Positions 44,880 through 56,345 of a DNA stretch of 64,000 bases are shown here, piece after piece (positions within the stretch are counted from its first letter, which is position 1; each line of letters opens with the position of its first letter). The notes beneath the pieces were generated by a model, which saw only the letters and a program-made list of their open reading frames with translations, had not been told where the DNA came from and did no database searches. Location: contig NC_084587.1 in NCBI RefSeq assembly GCF_033807715.1, forward strand, positions 18,947,017 to 19,011,016. The letters run 5' to 3'. The translations under genes and the position numbers were made by a program. The stretch comes from Cololabis saira. Lineage: Eukaryota > Chordata > Actinopteri > Beloniformes > Belonidae.

Positions 44880-46325
44880 TATGAAAAGCCAGCTGCTAAT
44901 GTTTCACTTGTCTGTTCAGTAGTCCTTAATATCACAAGACTTGAAACATTTTCACAACCTTTGAAGGGTTTCATGGAGAGTTTGTTCACAACGGGATTCA
45001 GACTGAAGAATTGTGGCTTTAGGAAGATAAACACAGAGGTAAGTTAGTTTTGTTTGTCTGAACTAACCAGCGAGCCTCGGTATGTTTTTTTTTTGTTGAG
45101 TTTTTTAACTAATGTTATTGTCCACTGCATCTGTAACAAGGCCAGACTGGGAAACTTTTTCAGGCCAGGAGTCAGTCATGTAACCAGGCCACCTTGGCCT
45201 TGCCCACACGCGCACACTAGTATGTTTTTGGCTGATTTAAAACAAAATGCACTCCAATATAAAAACAATAGCCACTAAAACACTCACCCTAATGTCACAT
45301 AGACATTTTCATGCCAGGACTCAACTGTGGAGGTGTTGACCCACCAAAGAAGTCCACATATAGGACCTACTGTGATTTCTAAGGTTGGAATATAGAGTAA
45401 CTTTACTGCTGTATTTGTGGTGGTACTAGTTTAATAGAAGAGAATAAAGGTTTTATATAATAAGTAGTGTCAAGGTTAGAGCTATACATAAATAGCCATG
45501 TCATGTAGAATATCAACTGCCTCAGTGGCACATCGTCATACTAATGAACCCCAACCTACAGTAAATCCAAGGTTTCATGTTTGTGCTGGGATACATAACA
45601 GAAAGTCAGCAACAGACAGAAAAATTCAACAACACAATCGCTTAATAGAATAATGCTGTAGTGTAAAGAAAGCTATTATTACGAATGAGAGCCGTTTATG
45701 TCAAAAGGCCATGTCTGGTGGTGTTCATATGTCTGCAACTTTTGCATGTTGTTGCTCTACTGTAGAAATGCTTCTGTACCTTCTGCCAATTGCTCTGCAC
45801 TGGCTTCTCCTGAAGCAACAGCAGGACTGGTGTCATCACCATCACCACCTTTGAATAGTTAACATATGCTTAGAGTGATTTTTCATACACTATAGTGCAT
45901 ACAGGAAGATAGTGTAGCCTATGTCTCACTTGATTTGGCCTTGTATTCATATACATAATAATGGAATGATTATATCCCATTTGTTGCACAAATAAATAAT
46001 TTCAAAATCAGTAAATAATAATTATAATAAAATGTCTTGTAAATCAGTAATTTTAAAACCTCAATTCTTATTTTAATTTCAAGGCCAGGACTTATAGGCT
46101 ACATATTTATCCTCCATCGCCTTTTTTTTTTTCTCACTGTCCCTCTCGGCGCCGCCTTTTCCTCTTTTTTTACCCGGCTGGGTGTCCATTATGCGCCTAG
46201 CCTGGACTCGTCTCTGATTGTAGAACAGCATCTCAGCAACAAAACCTTAAAATCAAGAGAAGTGGTACTGTGAATTTCCTTGGCTCCATTATAAACATAA
46301 TTTTCCTATCATAAGATATCCGTAC
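44880..46325. other. Intergenic sequence, possible minus-strand hAT N-terminus
   Basis: Mostly unrecognised. On the minus strand from 46189 a short frame starts DTQPGKKRGKGGAERDSEKK, and near 45860-45790 a minus-strand stretch reads as acidic/alanine-rich peptide. This lysine-rich opening resembles N-termini of zinc-finger hAT transposases in fish, but there is no catalytic domain to confirm it. Confidence 0.3.
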
Positions 46326-46440
46326 TTAAAGGGGACATATTATGGCATTTAATGTATATTTTAAAAAGGCCTTGAATGTCTTGTTATGTATAGTTTTTTC
46401 TACATAAATCAGAAATTCAGCCAGTGGGCCACGTCTCTTA

Positions 46441-46560
46441 AACTTAAACTTAAACTTTATTTATTTATATAGCACCGAATCATACAGTATGAATGCAACA
46501 CATGGTGCTTTACACACAGAATAAAATAACAATCAGAAAACACAATTTAAAACATCGTCT
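46441..46560. repeat. Interspersed retroelement tail
   Basis: AACTTAAACTTTATTTATTT, ATATAGCACCGAATCA and GGTGCTTTACACACAG recall the repeat at 44100. It lies between the left piece of the piggyBac-like element and the provirus-derived sequence. Confidence 0.5.
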
Positions 46561-46629
46561 TTTGTGCCTTTATTTACCTTTTCCAGCTCAATCAAAGAAC
46601 CCGGGGTAATTAATTCGATCACAACAATT

Positions 46630-46647
46630 TGGGGGCTCGTCCGGGAT
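46630..46647 (+). other. Retroviral primer-binding site, tRNA-Pro type
   Basis: An exact 18-base match to the proline-tRNA primer-binding site known from gammaretroviruses, three bases after the CACAACA that would end the LTR. Confidence 0.8.
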
Positions 46648-48239
46648 TGAGAAACAGGAAGAGGTAATTATGAAAAAACAGCTGGTTGCAAAAAAGGCGA
46701 GGACACGGCCCGCGGCAAATTCAGGGTAAGCAGACCGTTTATCTGCATTGGATATCACTCAAAACAAGACCGTGTCTAAAGTCTTAAGTAAACACCCAGC
46801 TGCTGAATTTAATAACTGCTAAATTTAAGGAATGATAACTGCTGAATTTAATAACTGCTAAATTTAAGGAATGATAACTGCTGAATTTAATAACTACTAA
46901 ATTTAAGGAATGACAACTGCTAAATTTAATGAAAAAAGGATGAAAGCTGGAATAGAAATTAAGAGGAAATAATTAGAAAGGGTTTGAGGCCCATAGAGGA
47001 ATATTTTTTAAGGTTTTAAGTCCCAGGATGTCGGGGTTAAAATCCCTTTAGAGGGACAGGATTATGGGAGAATCCTGTTACCGTAGACATTCTAAAGTCA
47101 GAGTCGGGCGACTCCAACCGTGACGTCGACGGGCGCATGGTTTTTTGCTGGGTCAGAGGCCCTGAGGATTTGGCACCTCAGAATTCTAAGAGCTGCCAAA
47201 GAAACTTAAAAAAAAAGTTGATGGTATGCATTGAGGATGGAATAGGATTTTGGAAACTGTAGAGAGGTTTTAAAATGCCCGAGAAACTTTAAATGTTGAG
47301 GGTATTTGGCTTCGTGAAGATATTATAAGACTCTATGTTGACATGAGCCTGAAAAATAGAAATAGAGATGGTAAGATTGTGAAATATATGTAAAAATTAA
47401 GCAGTGGCTGCTGGCCTTGCTGTGAGAGAGGAGGGGCTGTGATTATGTGTGTGTGCTGGTGTGTGTATGTGTGTATGTGTGTGTGTGAGAGACAGAGAGA
47501 AAGTGAAAGATAAGGTGTGTTTGAGACAGAGACGGGCTGTGAGTATGTGTGTGCTGTCTGTGTACTGTATGTGCACTCATGAGATTTTGTGAACAGCTGA
47601 AATATATTCTGTCATTTTAAGAGAAAGAAAAGTATGATTTAATTGACTTCGTAGTTGGCTTTAAAATCGGAAATTGGTTAAAGACAGAAAAGTTGCAGGT
47701 TCAGATGACATGGTCGTAAAAGTCCACTCCTTTCCTCCTCTGTTTTAGAAAAAGGGGAGGGGTTGGTTGGGCCTTTTTAGCAGGGACCAGACCAAGTAAA
47801 GCTTTAAAAAGCTAGAGATTATGCTGATAATAATCTTATTTAGGGGTTGAATAGGTGACAAATTTTAGAATATATTTGGATATTATAAGATAAAATGTTA
47901 AGAAGTAAAAGGTTTAAATTCATATGAGCCTCTCTCTGTTGACTTGGTTAAAATAATATGAACAATGAGCTTCTTTAAATGATACATTCTGTGTCTATAA
48001 AGGAGACTTTTTATCTGTTAAAAATACATGAGCTTCAGCTTCTCTGTTGACATTTTTTAAGATAACATTAACAATGAGCTTCTTTAAATTATGCATTCTG
48101 TGTCTAATAAAGAATACTTTATTTGATAAAGCATATATGAGCTTCGAGAGAGGACTTTTTGGGAGTTTGTTTGTTTAGGTCAAGAATGTTTGTCTGTTTA
48201 CTGGAGCGCCCCCCCTCAGCGAAATATGGTTAATTGGTT

Positions 48240-48905
48240 AGGGGCGGCTCACATTCCTTAAATTTCAAGTGAGGGCATAATAATATTAACGTCCTAGTTG
48301 ATATAAAGTGTTGATGAATACAGATTTTGGAACCTGTGATAGTACGGATGTTGTAATTCTGTCTGTATTTTGTATAGTTGAGGTTACTCTCATTTTTTGG
48401 AAGTGGAAGTGCTTTTGCAATTTTCATTTTATTTAGGAAAAGGACCAGATTGAAATGATAAATTACAGATATGGGTTAGAGGTTTTACAATGTTATTTAG
48501 GACTTTTCTACAGTTATTAATATTAGGACAGTCAGTGGATAATTTACTTTTACATTTTTGAACAGGGTTTGTCACTTTCTGTTTACTGTATCTGTTGCTG
48601 AGAGAGGAAAATATATATGAGTAGGCCTTCTCTATAATAGTTTGCTTCAAGTTCTGATTCACACCATTATCCTTGTTTAATTACCGGTAGGTTGTTCAGG
48701 ATGTCCCAAGTTCCTTTTATATTATGTTTATTTTCATGTAATAACTTTTTATAATATAGCTTTAGGTTAGGTCTTAGTATATCTCTTAGTATATTTTGGT
48801 AGATTTTATATCTTAGTTCGGCTTCCTTGGTAAAATATATAAAGATTATTTTCTTTTGACAAGCATTTGTTAGTCCTCCATTAGTGAACCAAGGACTTTT
48901 TAAAT
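48240..48905 (-). mobile_element. LINE fragment (linker and start of reverse transcriptase)
   Basis: On the minus strand, frames give SPWFTNGGLTNACQKK (about 48890), then KPLTHICNLSFQSGPFPK and MKIAKALPLPK (48500-48410). They align with ITKSLQNACKKKNKLYRD and TYIFNLSFCTGIFP...MKIAKVIPLFKAG of the LINE at 51363-53831. Several stops and frameshifts show it is older than that copy. Confidence 0.6.
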
Positions 48906-49186
48906 AAATTCAGATTAATTTGAACAAGAAAGAAGTCTAAGGACGTGGAAAACAGGAGGGGGTCGGAAAAGATAACGAAGGAATGTAAGGGTACGGACAG
49001 ACCAGTCGTAAAAAGCAAAATGACTCCCTTTCTTCACTAAACCATGTCGTAAACATGTCGGGTGAAACAGAAACAAAAAAAAAAGAGGGGAAACTATGTG
49101 CCAGGCGCGGGGTCGTGGCTGGGGTCAGGCCAAGAGGTACTGTTAGTAAATCAGGCTTTAAACACACACAAATTGTATGAACCACC

Positions 49187-49396
49187 TTGAGCACCAAAAA
49201 CCCCCACTACCATTATGCACACAGAGGGATGGGTGGACGAAGGGGGAGGCCCAGGGGTGGACGAGGGGGGTTGCCAGATAGGCCCAGGAGAGACACGCCC
49301 CACAAAGAGACACCAGGGGACTGGCTGCTTTGGAGAAAAAAACAGACTTTACCATTCACATGCCCCCTCAGGATGAGGGCGGGACGCAAACCCTGA
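49187..49396 (+). pseudogene. gag: gag-like fragment of the provirus (Arg/Gly-rich)
   Basis: The short open frame is rich in R, G, P and D (RPRGGRGG, DRPRRDTPHKE), like a nucleocapsid-type basic region, but without a recognisable Cys-Cys-His-Cys knuckle. It is placed in gag only by its position after the PBS leader. Confidence 0.3.
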
Positions 49397-50071
49397 GACA
49401 TTTTTTCTCGTGTCACACAAGCTCCCTGTGACCTGATGGGAAGAGAGATACTATGACGATTCACTGTGGTCCCGATGGTTTGACGCTAACCTTTCTGGAC
49501 GGAGGTACACAACAATGCGTGGGTTATCGATCCAGCGGACATTGCATGTTATCTCCTCAGCCAGGTCTGGCTGCAGCAATACAGTATGTTGGACTTTGTT
49601 TGAACCAGAAACATCGGTTACTCCTGGCCCGATATACGGTCTATCAACAGTGGCGCCCCTGAGTCGACACCTGGTGTCCTTACGCTGGTTCCCCTAATCC
49701 TTTACATATCACATTATTTTACGATACACCCAATGGTAACATTATGCCTTGCACTCACATTATTGACACGACTAAGGTGGTATGAACTGACGGATGAGGC
49801 TTGCCCTCATGTATCATTGGCTTTGCGCCCAGGCCATCAGGCTAAGGATTTAATGCCTCCAAAACAAAATTATAATCACCACCCAATAGTTGTACGACAT
49901 GGTGAAACAACTAGGCGTTAGGATTTAGAATTTTCTGTAACAGGATCATCAACAAGTGACCCTGTTTCAGAAAAGGGGGAGTAAGGTTGGTAATTATGTG
50001 ACGTGTAAACACGACCCTACATGTATACAGCATGTAGCAGTTAAAGAAATTAATCAAAAGAAATTAAGAAA

Positions 50072-50340
50072 ATGAAGCATCAAATATTTCGTACACACAC
50101 GAAGGATATCATAGGGGGAAAACCACACAAGTGCATGCAAAGAATCGTTCGTGACAACAAAGTCAGGGAAGACTTAGTGAAAACACCATTTGACAAAGCG
50201 ATTCATTTGTTTGTAGACGGATACTGTTTTAAATACTGGAACGAAGGGTTACAATTAGCATATGCGATAGTAAACGAGGAAGACGAAACATGGGTAAAAG
50301 TAGATGCTAGAAGGATTGAAGGAATTAGAATCAGAATCAG
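50072..50340 (+). pseudogene. pol: RNase-H-like pol fragment of the provirus
   Basis: The frame contains HLFVDGYCFKYWNEG followed by LQLAYAIVNEE. The F-V-D-G motif with the following strand fits the first catalytic Asp of retroviral RNase H. The frame stops at a (GAATCA)n repeat at 50329. No reverse-transcriptase core or integrase follows. A deletion remnant. Confidence 0.45.
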
Positions 50341-50345
50341 AATCA
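50325..50345. repeat. (GAATCA)n short tandem repeat
   Basis: Four GAATCA-type units followed by GGTTGCTTAGTCAAG and AAGGAATTTGACTC, the tail of a common fish retroelement. Confidence 0.7.
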
Positions 50346-50579
50346 GGTTGCTTAGTCAAGTTTGAACATTGCCCAAGGAATTTGACTCCGGTTGTTTCAC
50401 TTACCACCCAGATTTGAAAGTAGCAACAGTAAATAACAAATGTACAGTAGATAAAAGTGTGGCACGTATTAAAATATATACGATTAAAAAAGTGAAAGGT
50501 GTAACAGTATAGAGGTAGACATGGTAAAGACAGCTCTTAATAAGAAATATAAATAATAAGTGGCCTTGAGATGGGAAAC

Positions 50580-51075
50580 GGAGATTGGAATGAGTGGAGT
50601 TAAACCTGAGACCACCTGATATATTGTAAAAGCATTATGGGAGTAGTTATATTCTTTAAGGTAAAGAATACCAGAATGGCAAACAGATGGCGATTAGGTG
50701 AATTAAATTCAGTCCAGGAATGGCACGAGTAATTTTTCTTTTTTGTAAAAGGTCAAAAATTTTTTAGATAGCTGGGATAAGTATTACAGTAAATAATAGT
50801 ACAGGAATTTAGATGTCCAAACAAAGGTTTATAAAGAATAAGAAGAGCAGAGCGTGGAAGCAGGCGTCTCGGTTTGAAAAGCAGACCGACATTTTTTAGA
50901 TTCTTAGATATTTAGTTTTGCAAAAAGGATCTATATGACGATTAGAGTTTAGACAGTCATCAATGAGGACTCCAAGGAACTTTGTATAGTTTACTTTATT
51001 TATTTCTTTATCATTTATTTTGATCTGAAAGGCCAGATTTTCCGTATTCTTTTGTTCTTTATTGAAACTTAATGA
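50580..51075 (-). mobile_element. Older LINE, 3' part (downstream of a younger nested LINE)
   Basis: The minus strand encodes ENLAFQIKINDKEINKVNYT then KFLGVLIDD (about 51040-50950), the thumb region of a LINE reverse transcriptase. Its upstream continuation (a WIKN then LNISK then NYI type peptide) reappears at 54905-55000, on the far side of the younger insertion. Confidence 0.6.
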
Positions 51076-51362
51076 TATATTTCATTTCATTTCATTTCAT
51101 TTTTTATTTATTCTGGTCATGGAAATATGCAAAGAAAATAAGCAAGCAAGTAAAATGACAACGCAATCAAAAACATATTCCAGAACCAGAAAGGAGCAGG
51201 AAGAAGAAAATCTTATTATACCTGCCCCTCCCTCAAAAGAAAACTGAACAATAATAACAGATGGTCTGCACAATTACTTAATTAATATCACAAGAAAAGA
51301 AAAGAAAAACAAGAAAATAAATTGTCTGTCTCCATACGCATATATTATATATTTAGACTATT

Positions 51363-54327
51363 TCATACATACATTGCTATTTTTTTCTCTTTAAATTTAT
51401 ATTTAAACTGAAATATGTTTATACAGCACTTCAAATCATAATTTAATGAATTCCATAACTTAATTCCAACAATTGAAGTGCTCATCTGCTTTAAGGTTGT
51501 TCGGGCAAATAAATGTTTAAAATTAAATTTTCTGCGACTATCTTCGTTATTTAAACTGAAAGTAAACATGTATTGTAAGTTTTCTGGTAATAATTTACAT
51601 TTAGCTGTGTACATGATTGTGAGTGTCTGTAACTTAACCAAATCCTCAAGTTTCAGTAATCTTGATTCAAAAAATAATCTGTTGGTGTGTTCTCTGTAAT
51701 GTGTATTGAAAATAACTCTAAGTGCTCTTTTCTGTAATAAAAATAAAGGATTCATATTGGTTGGATATGTGTTGCCCCAGATTGCAACACAATAAGATAA
51801 ATAAGGCAAAATTAATGAACAATATAAGATTCTCATTACTGTATAATTTAACACAAACTTAGCCTTGTTCAAAACAAAAATATTTTTGCACACTTTTGAT
51901 TTTACATGAGATATATGAGCTTTCCATGTCAATTTATCATCTATAATAACCCCTAAAAACCTAAATTGTGATACTCTATCAATTGGTACTCCTTCTAAAT
52001 TAAGTGATACATTTGTTTCTCTTCTTGAATGGCCAAAAATCATAAATTTAGTTTTTTTCAAATTTAAAGACAACTTATTCTCATCAAACCATTTTTTTAA
52101 TTTTACCATTTATTTTTCTATACATTTAGCAAGAGTTTCCAAATCATGTCCTGAACAAAAAAAAGTTGTATCATCTGCAAATAACACAAACTGTAATAAT
52201 TTTGACACTTCACATATATCATTAATGTATAAATTAAAAAGTTTTGGTCCCAAAACAGAGCCCTGTGGGACTCCACAAACAATATTCATATAGTTGGATG
52301 TGTTACCAAAAAACTCCCCATATGTATATAATTTTGAAATAAGAATTTTATGATCAATGGTATCAAACGCTTTTTTTAAATCAATAAAAACCCCAATTGT
52401 GTGTTTCTTGCTATCTATTGCTGTAGTAATCTCTTCTGCTAAATTCATTAAAGCAAAGGTTGTGGACCGATTTTTTCGAAAACCAAATTGATTATCACTT
52501 AACAGTTTATTTTTTTCAATAAAATAATCAAATTTTGTTACAAACAACTTCTCCAACACTTTAGAAAATTGTGACAATAATGATATTGGTCTGTAATTAG
52601 TGAAACTATGTTTGTCTCCTGCTTTAAATAATGGAATAACTTTTGCAATTTTCATTCTATTTGGAAAAATACCCGTACAAAAGGAAAGATTAAATATATA
52701 AGTTAAAGGTTTAATTATGCAATCAATAGTTTTTTTAATAATGGTCAAGTCAATTCCATCGCTATCCGTTGAAGTCTTATTTTTAAATTTTGTTACAATA
52801 GAAATAATTTCACTCTCCTTTACTTCTCCAAGAAACATAGATTGCAATACTTTACTTCCCCCTTTCGAGCTACCTACTGCTTGTCCATTATTATGTTGTT
52901 TAATAGTTTTTGCAAGATTTGGTCCAACATTTACAAAAAAGGAGTTAAATTCATTCACCACTTCTTTCATATTTTTTAGGACCACCTGGCTATCATTAAC
53001 ATAAAAGTTACTAGGTTTACTAGTGGGCTGTAAATTATTGGCAATTACTTCATTAAGAATTTTCCAGGTATTTTTTATATCTTTTTTATTTTCTAGTAAT
53101 CTTTTATTATAATAATCTCTTTTAGCCTGTCTCAATATAACTATTAACTTATTTTTATATATTTTATATTTATTTTCAGATGCTTCGGTTCTAAGTTTAA
53201 TAAAATCTCTGTAAAGTTTATTTTTTTTCTTACACGCATTTTGCAAGGACTTTGTAATCCATGGTTTTCCAATATACTTGGCTTTTGATTTATTTGGCAT
53301 TAATGGACAGTGTTTGTCATACAGTAACAAAAAACTATTCAAAAATGATTCATATGCAGAGTTAACATCATCTACATAAACTCCTCTCCAACACTCTTTA
53401 AGTAAATCATCCCGAAATGTATCGATTGCATCAGCATTTCTTACCCTTGCATATCTAGTACACGATTCTTCCTCATTTCCCCCTGTTTTACCATCATACA
53501 CTGCAAAGACTGGTAAGTGGTCAGTTATATCATTAATTAGCAACCCACTTCTGACCGAATTCTGCAAGTCATTTACAAAAATGTTATCAATTAATGTTGC
53601 CCCTTGTGATGTTATCCTACTAGGCTTAGTGATCAATGGGAATAAACCTCTGCTGTATATTGCATCTAAAAAATCTGACGTATAATTATGTTTGGATACA
53701 TTTAATAAATCAATATTGAAATCTCCACAAATAATATATGTTTTCCTCTCATTTAGCTTGTCCATTAACTCTTCCAATTTGTCTTTGAATGTTGCTATAT
53801 TTGTTCCTGGTGCTCTATACACACAAGTCACAACAATGTTTTTTTACAGTTTCCATTTCAATTTCCACAGTTATATACTCCATTAGTTCATCAATTGCCA
53901 TCGTCATAGATTCAATTAGTTTACATTTCAGATCACTGCTTACATACAAGGCCACACCTCCTCCCCTCTTACTACCTCTGTTCATATAATATAACTCATA
54001 ACCCTGAATATAAAAATCAACTCCTTTTTCTTGATTTAACCATGTCTCAGATAAGGCAAGCAATTTAAATTTGCCTTGAAATGAACTCAAATATTCATTA
54101 ATCTTAGTGAAGTTGGCGTACAGACTCCTACAATTAAAGTGTATCAACGAAAATCTTTTATTTAATTCAAAATTATCTTTGAACTGGTCATCAGTAAAAT
54201 AATCACACGTATCATTAATCCGACTGAAGACATGGCTCTCAGGGTCAACATTACATTCAAAATCATATATTTTATACTCTGAAACATCAGTTCTGGAGAA
54301 GACATGAGTGTCCAGTTGCTCACCCAT
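51363..54327 (-). pseudogene. LINE ORF2: endonuclease plus reverse transcriptase, two lesions
   Basis: About 988 codons. The APE endonuclease shows LIHFNCRSL, LSETWL, RGGGVALYV, CVYRAPG, IICGDFNIDLL and ITDHLPVFA. The reverse transcriptase shows IPLFKAGDKHSFTNYRPISL, SDNQFGFRKNRST, VFIDLKKAFDTIDHKIL, CGVPQGSVLGPKLFNLYIND and FADDTTFF, then NKLSLNLKKTKFMIF and FRFLGVIIDDKLTW. These words belong to the Jockey/CR1/Rex1-type superfamily rather than L1. Lesions: one extra A in an A run (about 53838) shifts the endonuclease frame, one TAA replaces a codon at 52110, and the segment between LYTYG and the VPQG box is shorter than in relatives, which suggests an in-frame deletion. The good preservation points to recent activity. 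Confidence 0.8.
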
Positions 54328-54385
54328 TGTTCATTTAGAGCAGCATCATGCAGCTGCAAAAGGCATTATTCAACATCTGGATCTT

Positions 54386-54905
54386 TTACGCATCTGTATC
54401 AGCGCACATACCTCTGTCCTTTCGCCCTGCATGCTGACCCAGAGAGTCCAGTAGTGTCTTTATATCACAGATCAGATCGGCTGCAGGGTTTTTTCTGCCC
54501 TTGGAGCGGTGCGTCTCCCAGCCTGCTGCGCGCAGCGTTGTCTCCAAATCCAGCTCCTCGGCAGGGACCTCCATGTTAACTCCGTACTCGGACAGGCCTT
54601 TCGCAGCATCTTTGGGGTTTTCAAATACCTTGAACTTTCCATCAGGATGGTATAGTTTTAGTCTCGCCGGGAAAAGTATGCGGAACTTGATCCTCCTCTC
54701 CTGTAGTTGTTTTCTCACTTGTCTGTATTTTGCACGCTCTTTGAACACCCGAGTTGTAAAGTCCTCATCAAAGTAAATCCTACAGTCTTTCACTCTGATG
54801 TCCTTTTTGGACCAGGCGGCTTGGAGCACAATTTGCTTCATTGTGTAGTTTGGGAAACGGACAATAATAGATCTGGGCCGCTCGTTTCTCCCAGTAAGGG
54901 CACCA
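54386..54905 (-). pseudogene. LINE ORF1, L1-type RRM and C-terminal domain, 5'-truncated
   Basis: Minus-strand peptide: GALTGRNERPRSIIVRFPNY, then MKQIVLQAAWSKKD, IYFDEDFTTRVFKERAKYRQ, VRKQLQERRIKFRILFPARL and FENPKDAAKGLSEYG. This is the RRM/CTD pattern of L1 ORF1p (RNA-binding chaperone). The ORF ends 59 bases before ORF2 begins. A frameshift occurs near 54841. Confidence 0.72.
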
Positions 54906-55039
54906 ATATATAATTTGTTTACTAATATTAAGAGAGGTTTTGTTCATTTTTGATCCAAATATCCACCTTAGAAAGCACATTGTTAAGGAGATTTTGAATT
55001 TCATGGATGTTGTTATGTGATACAAGAAAGGTTGTTTCA

Positions 55040-56115
55040 CTTGGTATTCCCAGAAAACATGTCAGTGTTTAGCCCCTGAGGCAGATAATTTTCAACTTTA
55101 TTCTGTACGAAGATATGTCTTTATGTAACATTCAACAGTGAACTACGGAGGAGCTTAATAAGAAGGAATATGTTTTTCAGTTATTGTAATAATTCATTTG
55201 ATCATTAACCAGTATTTTGGGGCAAATATGCCATAGTTTCATGAGAGTGAATGATTTTTACTTTTTGTTACGTAGAAATGTCACTTTTCCATAAAGGAAA
55301 TGTTAATCGTGTGGACAACCCTGAGTACCCCCTGAACGCGTAAAGGATTTAACAGAGTAATTTGCATGTCTGGATTCTTTAAGTGGGTGTACATACAGTG
55401 CCCAAAGGGAAAGAAATCAGTAATGTTCATAAAGAAACAATTATTGCTCCACATCTATCTGTATGAAATTGTAGGATAATGTATTGAATCATCATGAAGG
55501 TGTTTGGGAATCGCTGGATGGGACATGCGAATATGTAGACTAAATTGACAAAAATCTGTGCACAGACCAAAATGACATGGGTGAACGCGGGCCACGGACT
55601 GACCCGTACGAACTACAGACTGGACGACTTTTTCTAGGGCCGCAGAATGCACCCTACTTGAAGGAGACTGACGAATAACAATTTGGTCAGAAAGCTCACT
55701 TCTCCAAACTGCAAAGTTTGGTATCTGCTTACTCCAAACAGGTCGGAGACGGACGGACAGACACGGACCTCACAGACAGAATGGGTTCCCCTGTGAGTCA
55801 TCAAGAGACAGTGGTCGGAGCCAAGGTGGACAGGACCCAGAACGGACCTCCCACATCATCCGACTCCACAGGAAAGGTGACACGTGGTGTCAACGATCGC
55901 AATGGGCAACACTGCACCCCCCCACAAAGATTAGGACCCCAGATCCGGCTGGATCTGGCACAGCAGCGTTAATAAAGGCCTTAGCTCTCAAGAAAGGGGC
56001 AGAATAATCCCCTGAGCAGGGTCCACCGGGTGATCAGAATAGTCTACCTCTGACCCTGAAGAGCAAGAATAAAGAAGAAAGAAGATACATAGGGTGATCT
56101 CTGATTAGACATCAA
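55040..56115 (+). other. Provirus 3' region without an intact gene
   Basis: Between the old LINE piece and the polypurine tract there is only one moderate open frame (55718-55972; polar, no membrane segment). By position it may derive from env, but no fusion peptide or transmembrane helix is visible. Confidence 0.35.
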
Positions 56116-56126
56116 AAGGGGGATTG

Positions 56127-56345
56127 TTATGATTGTTATATAAAGAATAATTTAAAATCAAACTGAATATGTAAACTCCATGTGCTGTTAACTAAATGTT
56201 TCTCTATGTGAAACTGAGGTGCATTCCTCTGACTTCTCACCATGCTGTACCAGGCACGAGATAAGGGGGGGCCAGCTATACAGTTTGGGCCACCCCCCCC
56301 CCCGTTTCTCTAAGGGTAATAAATATCCCTCACACACGCGGGGCG
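56127..56345 (+). repeat. 3' LTR fragment (U3-R)
   Basis: It begins TGTTATG after the polypurine tract, runs through a C run at about 56292-56303, and has AATAAA at 56318-56323. Similarity to the provirus-like sequence ends around CACGCGGGGCGGG, where the right part of the piggyBac-like element starts. Confidence 0.5.

Larger units (their letters stand above)
51076..54905 (-). mobile_element. Nearly complete LINE nested in an older LINE
   Basis: From the 5' side (right) it has a truncated ORF1 (54905-54386), ORF2 (54327-51363) and a 3' UTR ending in an (ATGAA)n-type tail (about 51110-51078). Both outer edges abut pieces of one older LINE, so the insertion limits are defined by interrupted homology. 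Confidence 0.7.
46561..56345 (+). mobile_element. Decayed endogenous gamma/epsilon-type retrovirus, largely deleted and invaded by LINEs
   Basis: The primer-binding site TGGGGGCTCGTCCGGGAT (46630-46647) is complementary to tRNA-Pro, as in gammaretroviruses. It is preceded by a CACAACA end of a U5-like segment. At the other end a polypurine tract AAAAGGGGGAT (56116-56126) directly precedes TGTTATG (56127), the start of a U3, with AATAAA at 56318-56323. Coding remnants are small: an Arg/Gly-rich gag-like piece (49187-49396) and an RNase-H-like piece (50072-50340). No intact gag, pol or env. Both LTRs are incomplete: no U3 is visible upstream of the PBS and no U5 after 56345. Confidence 0.65.
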
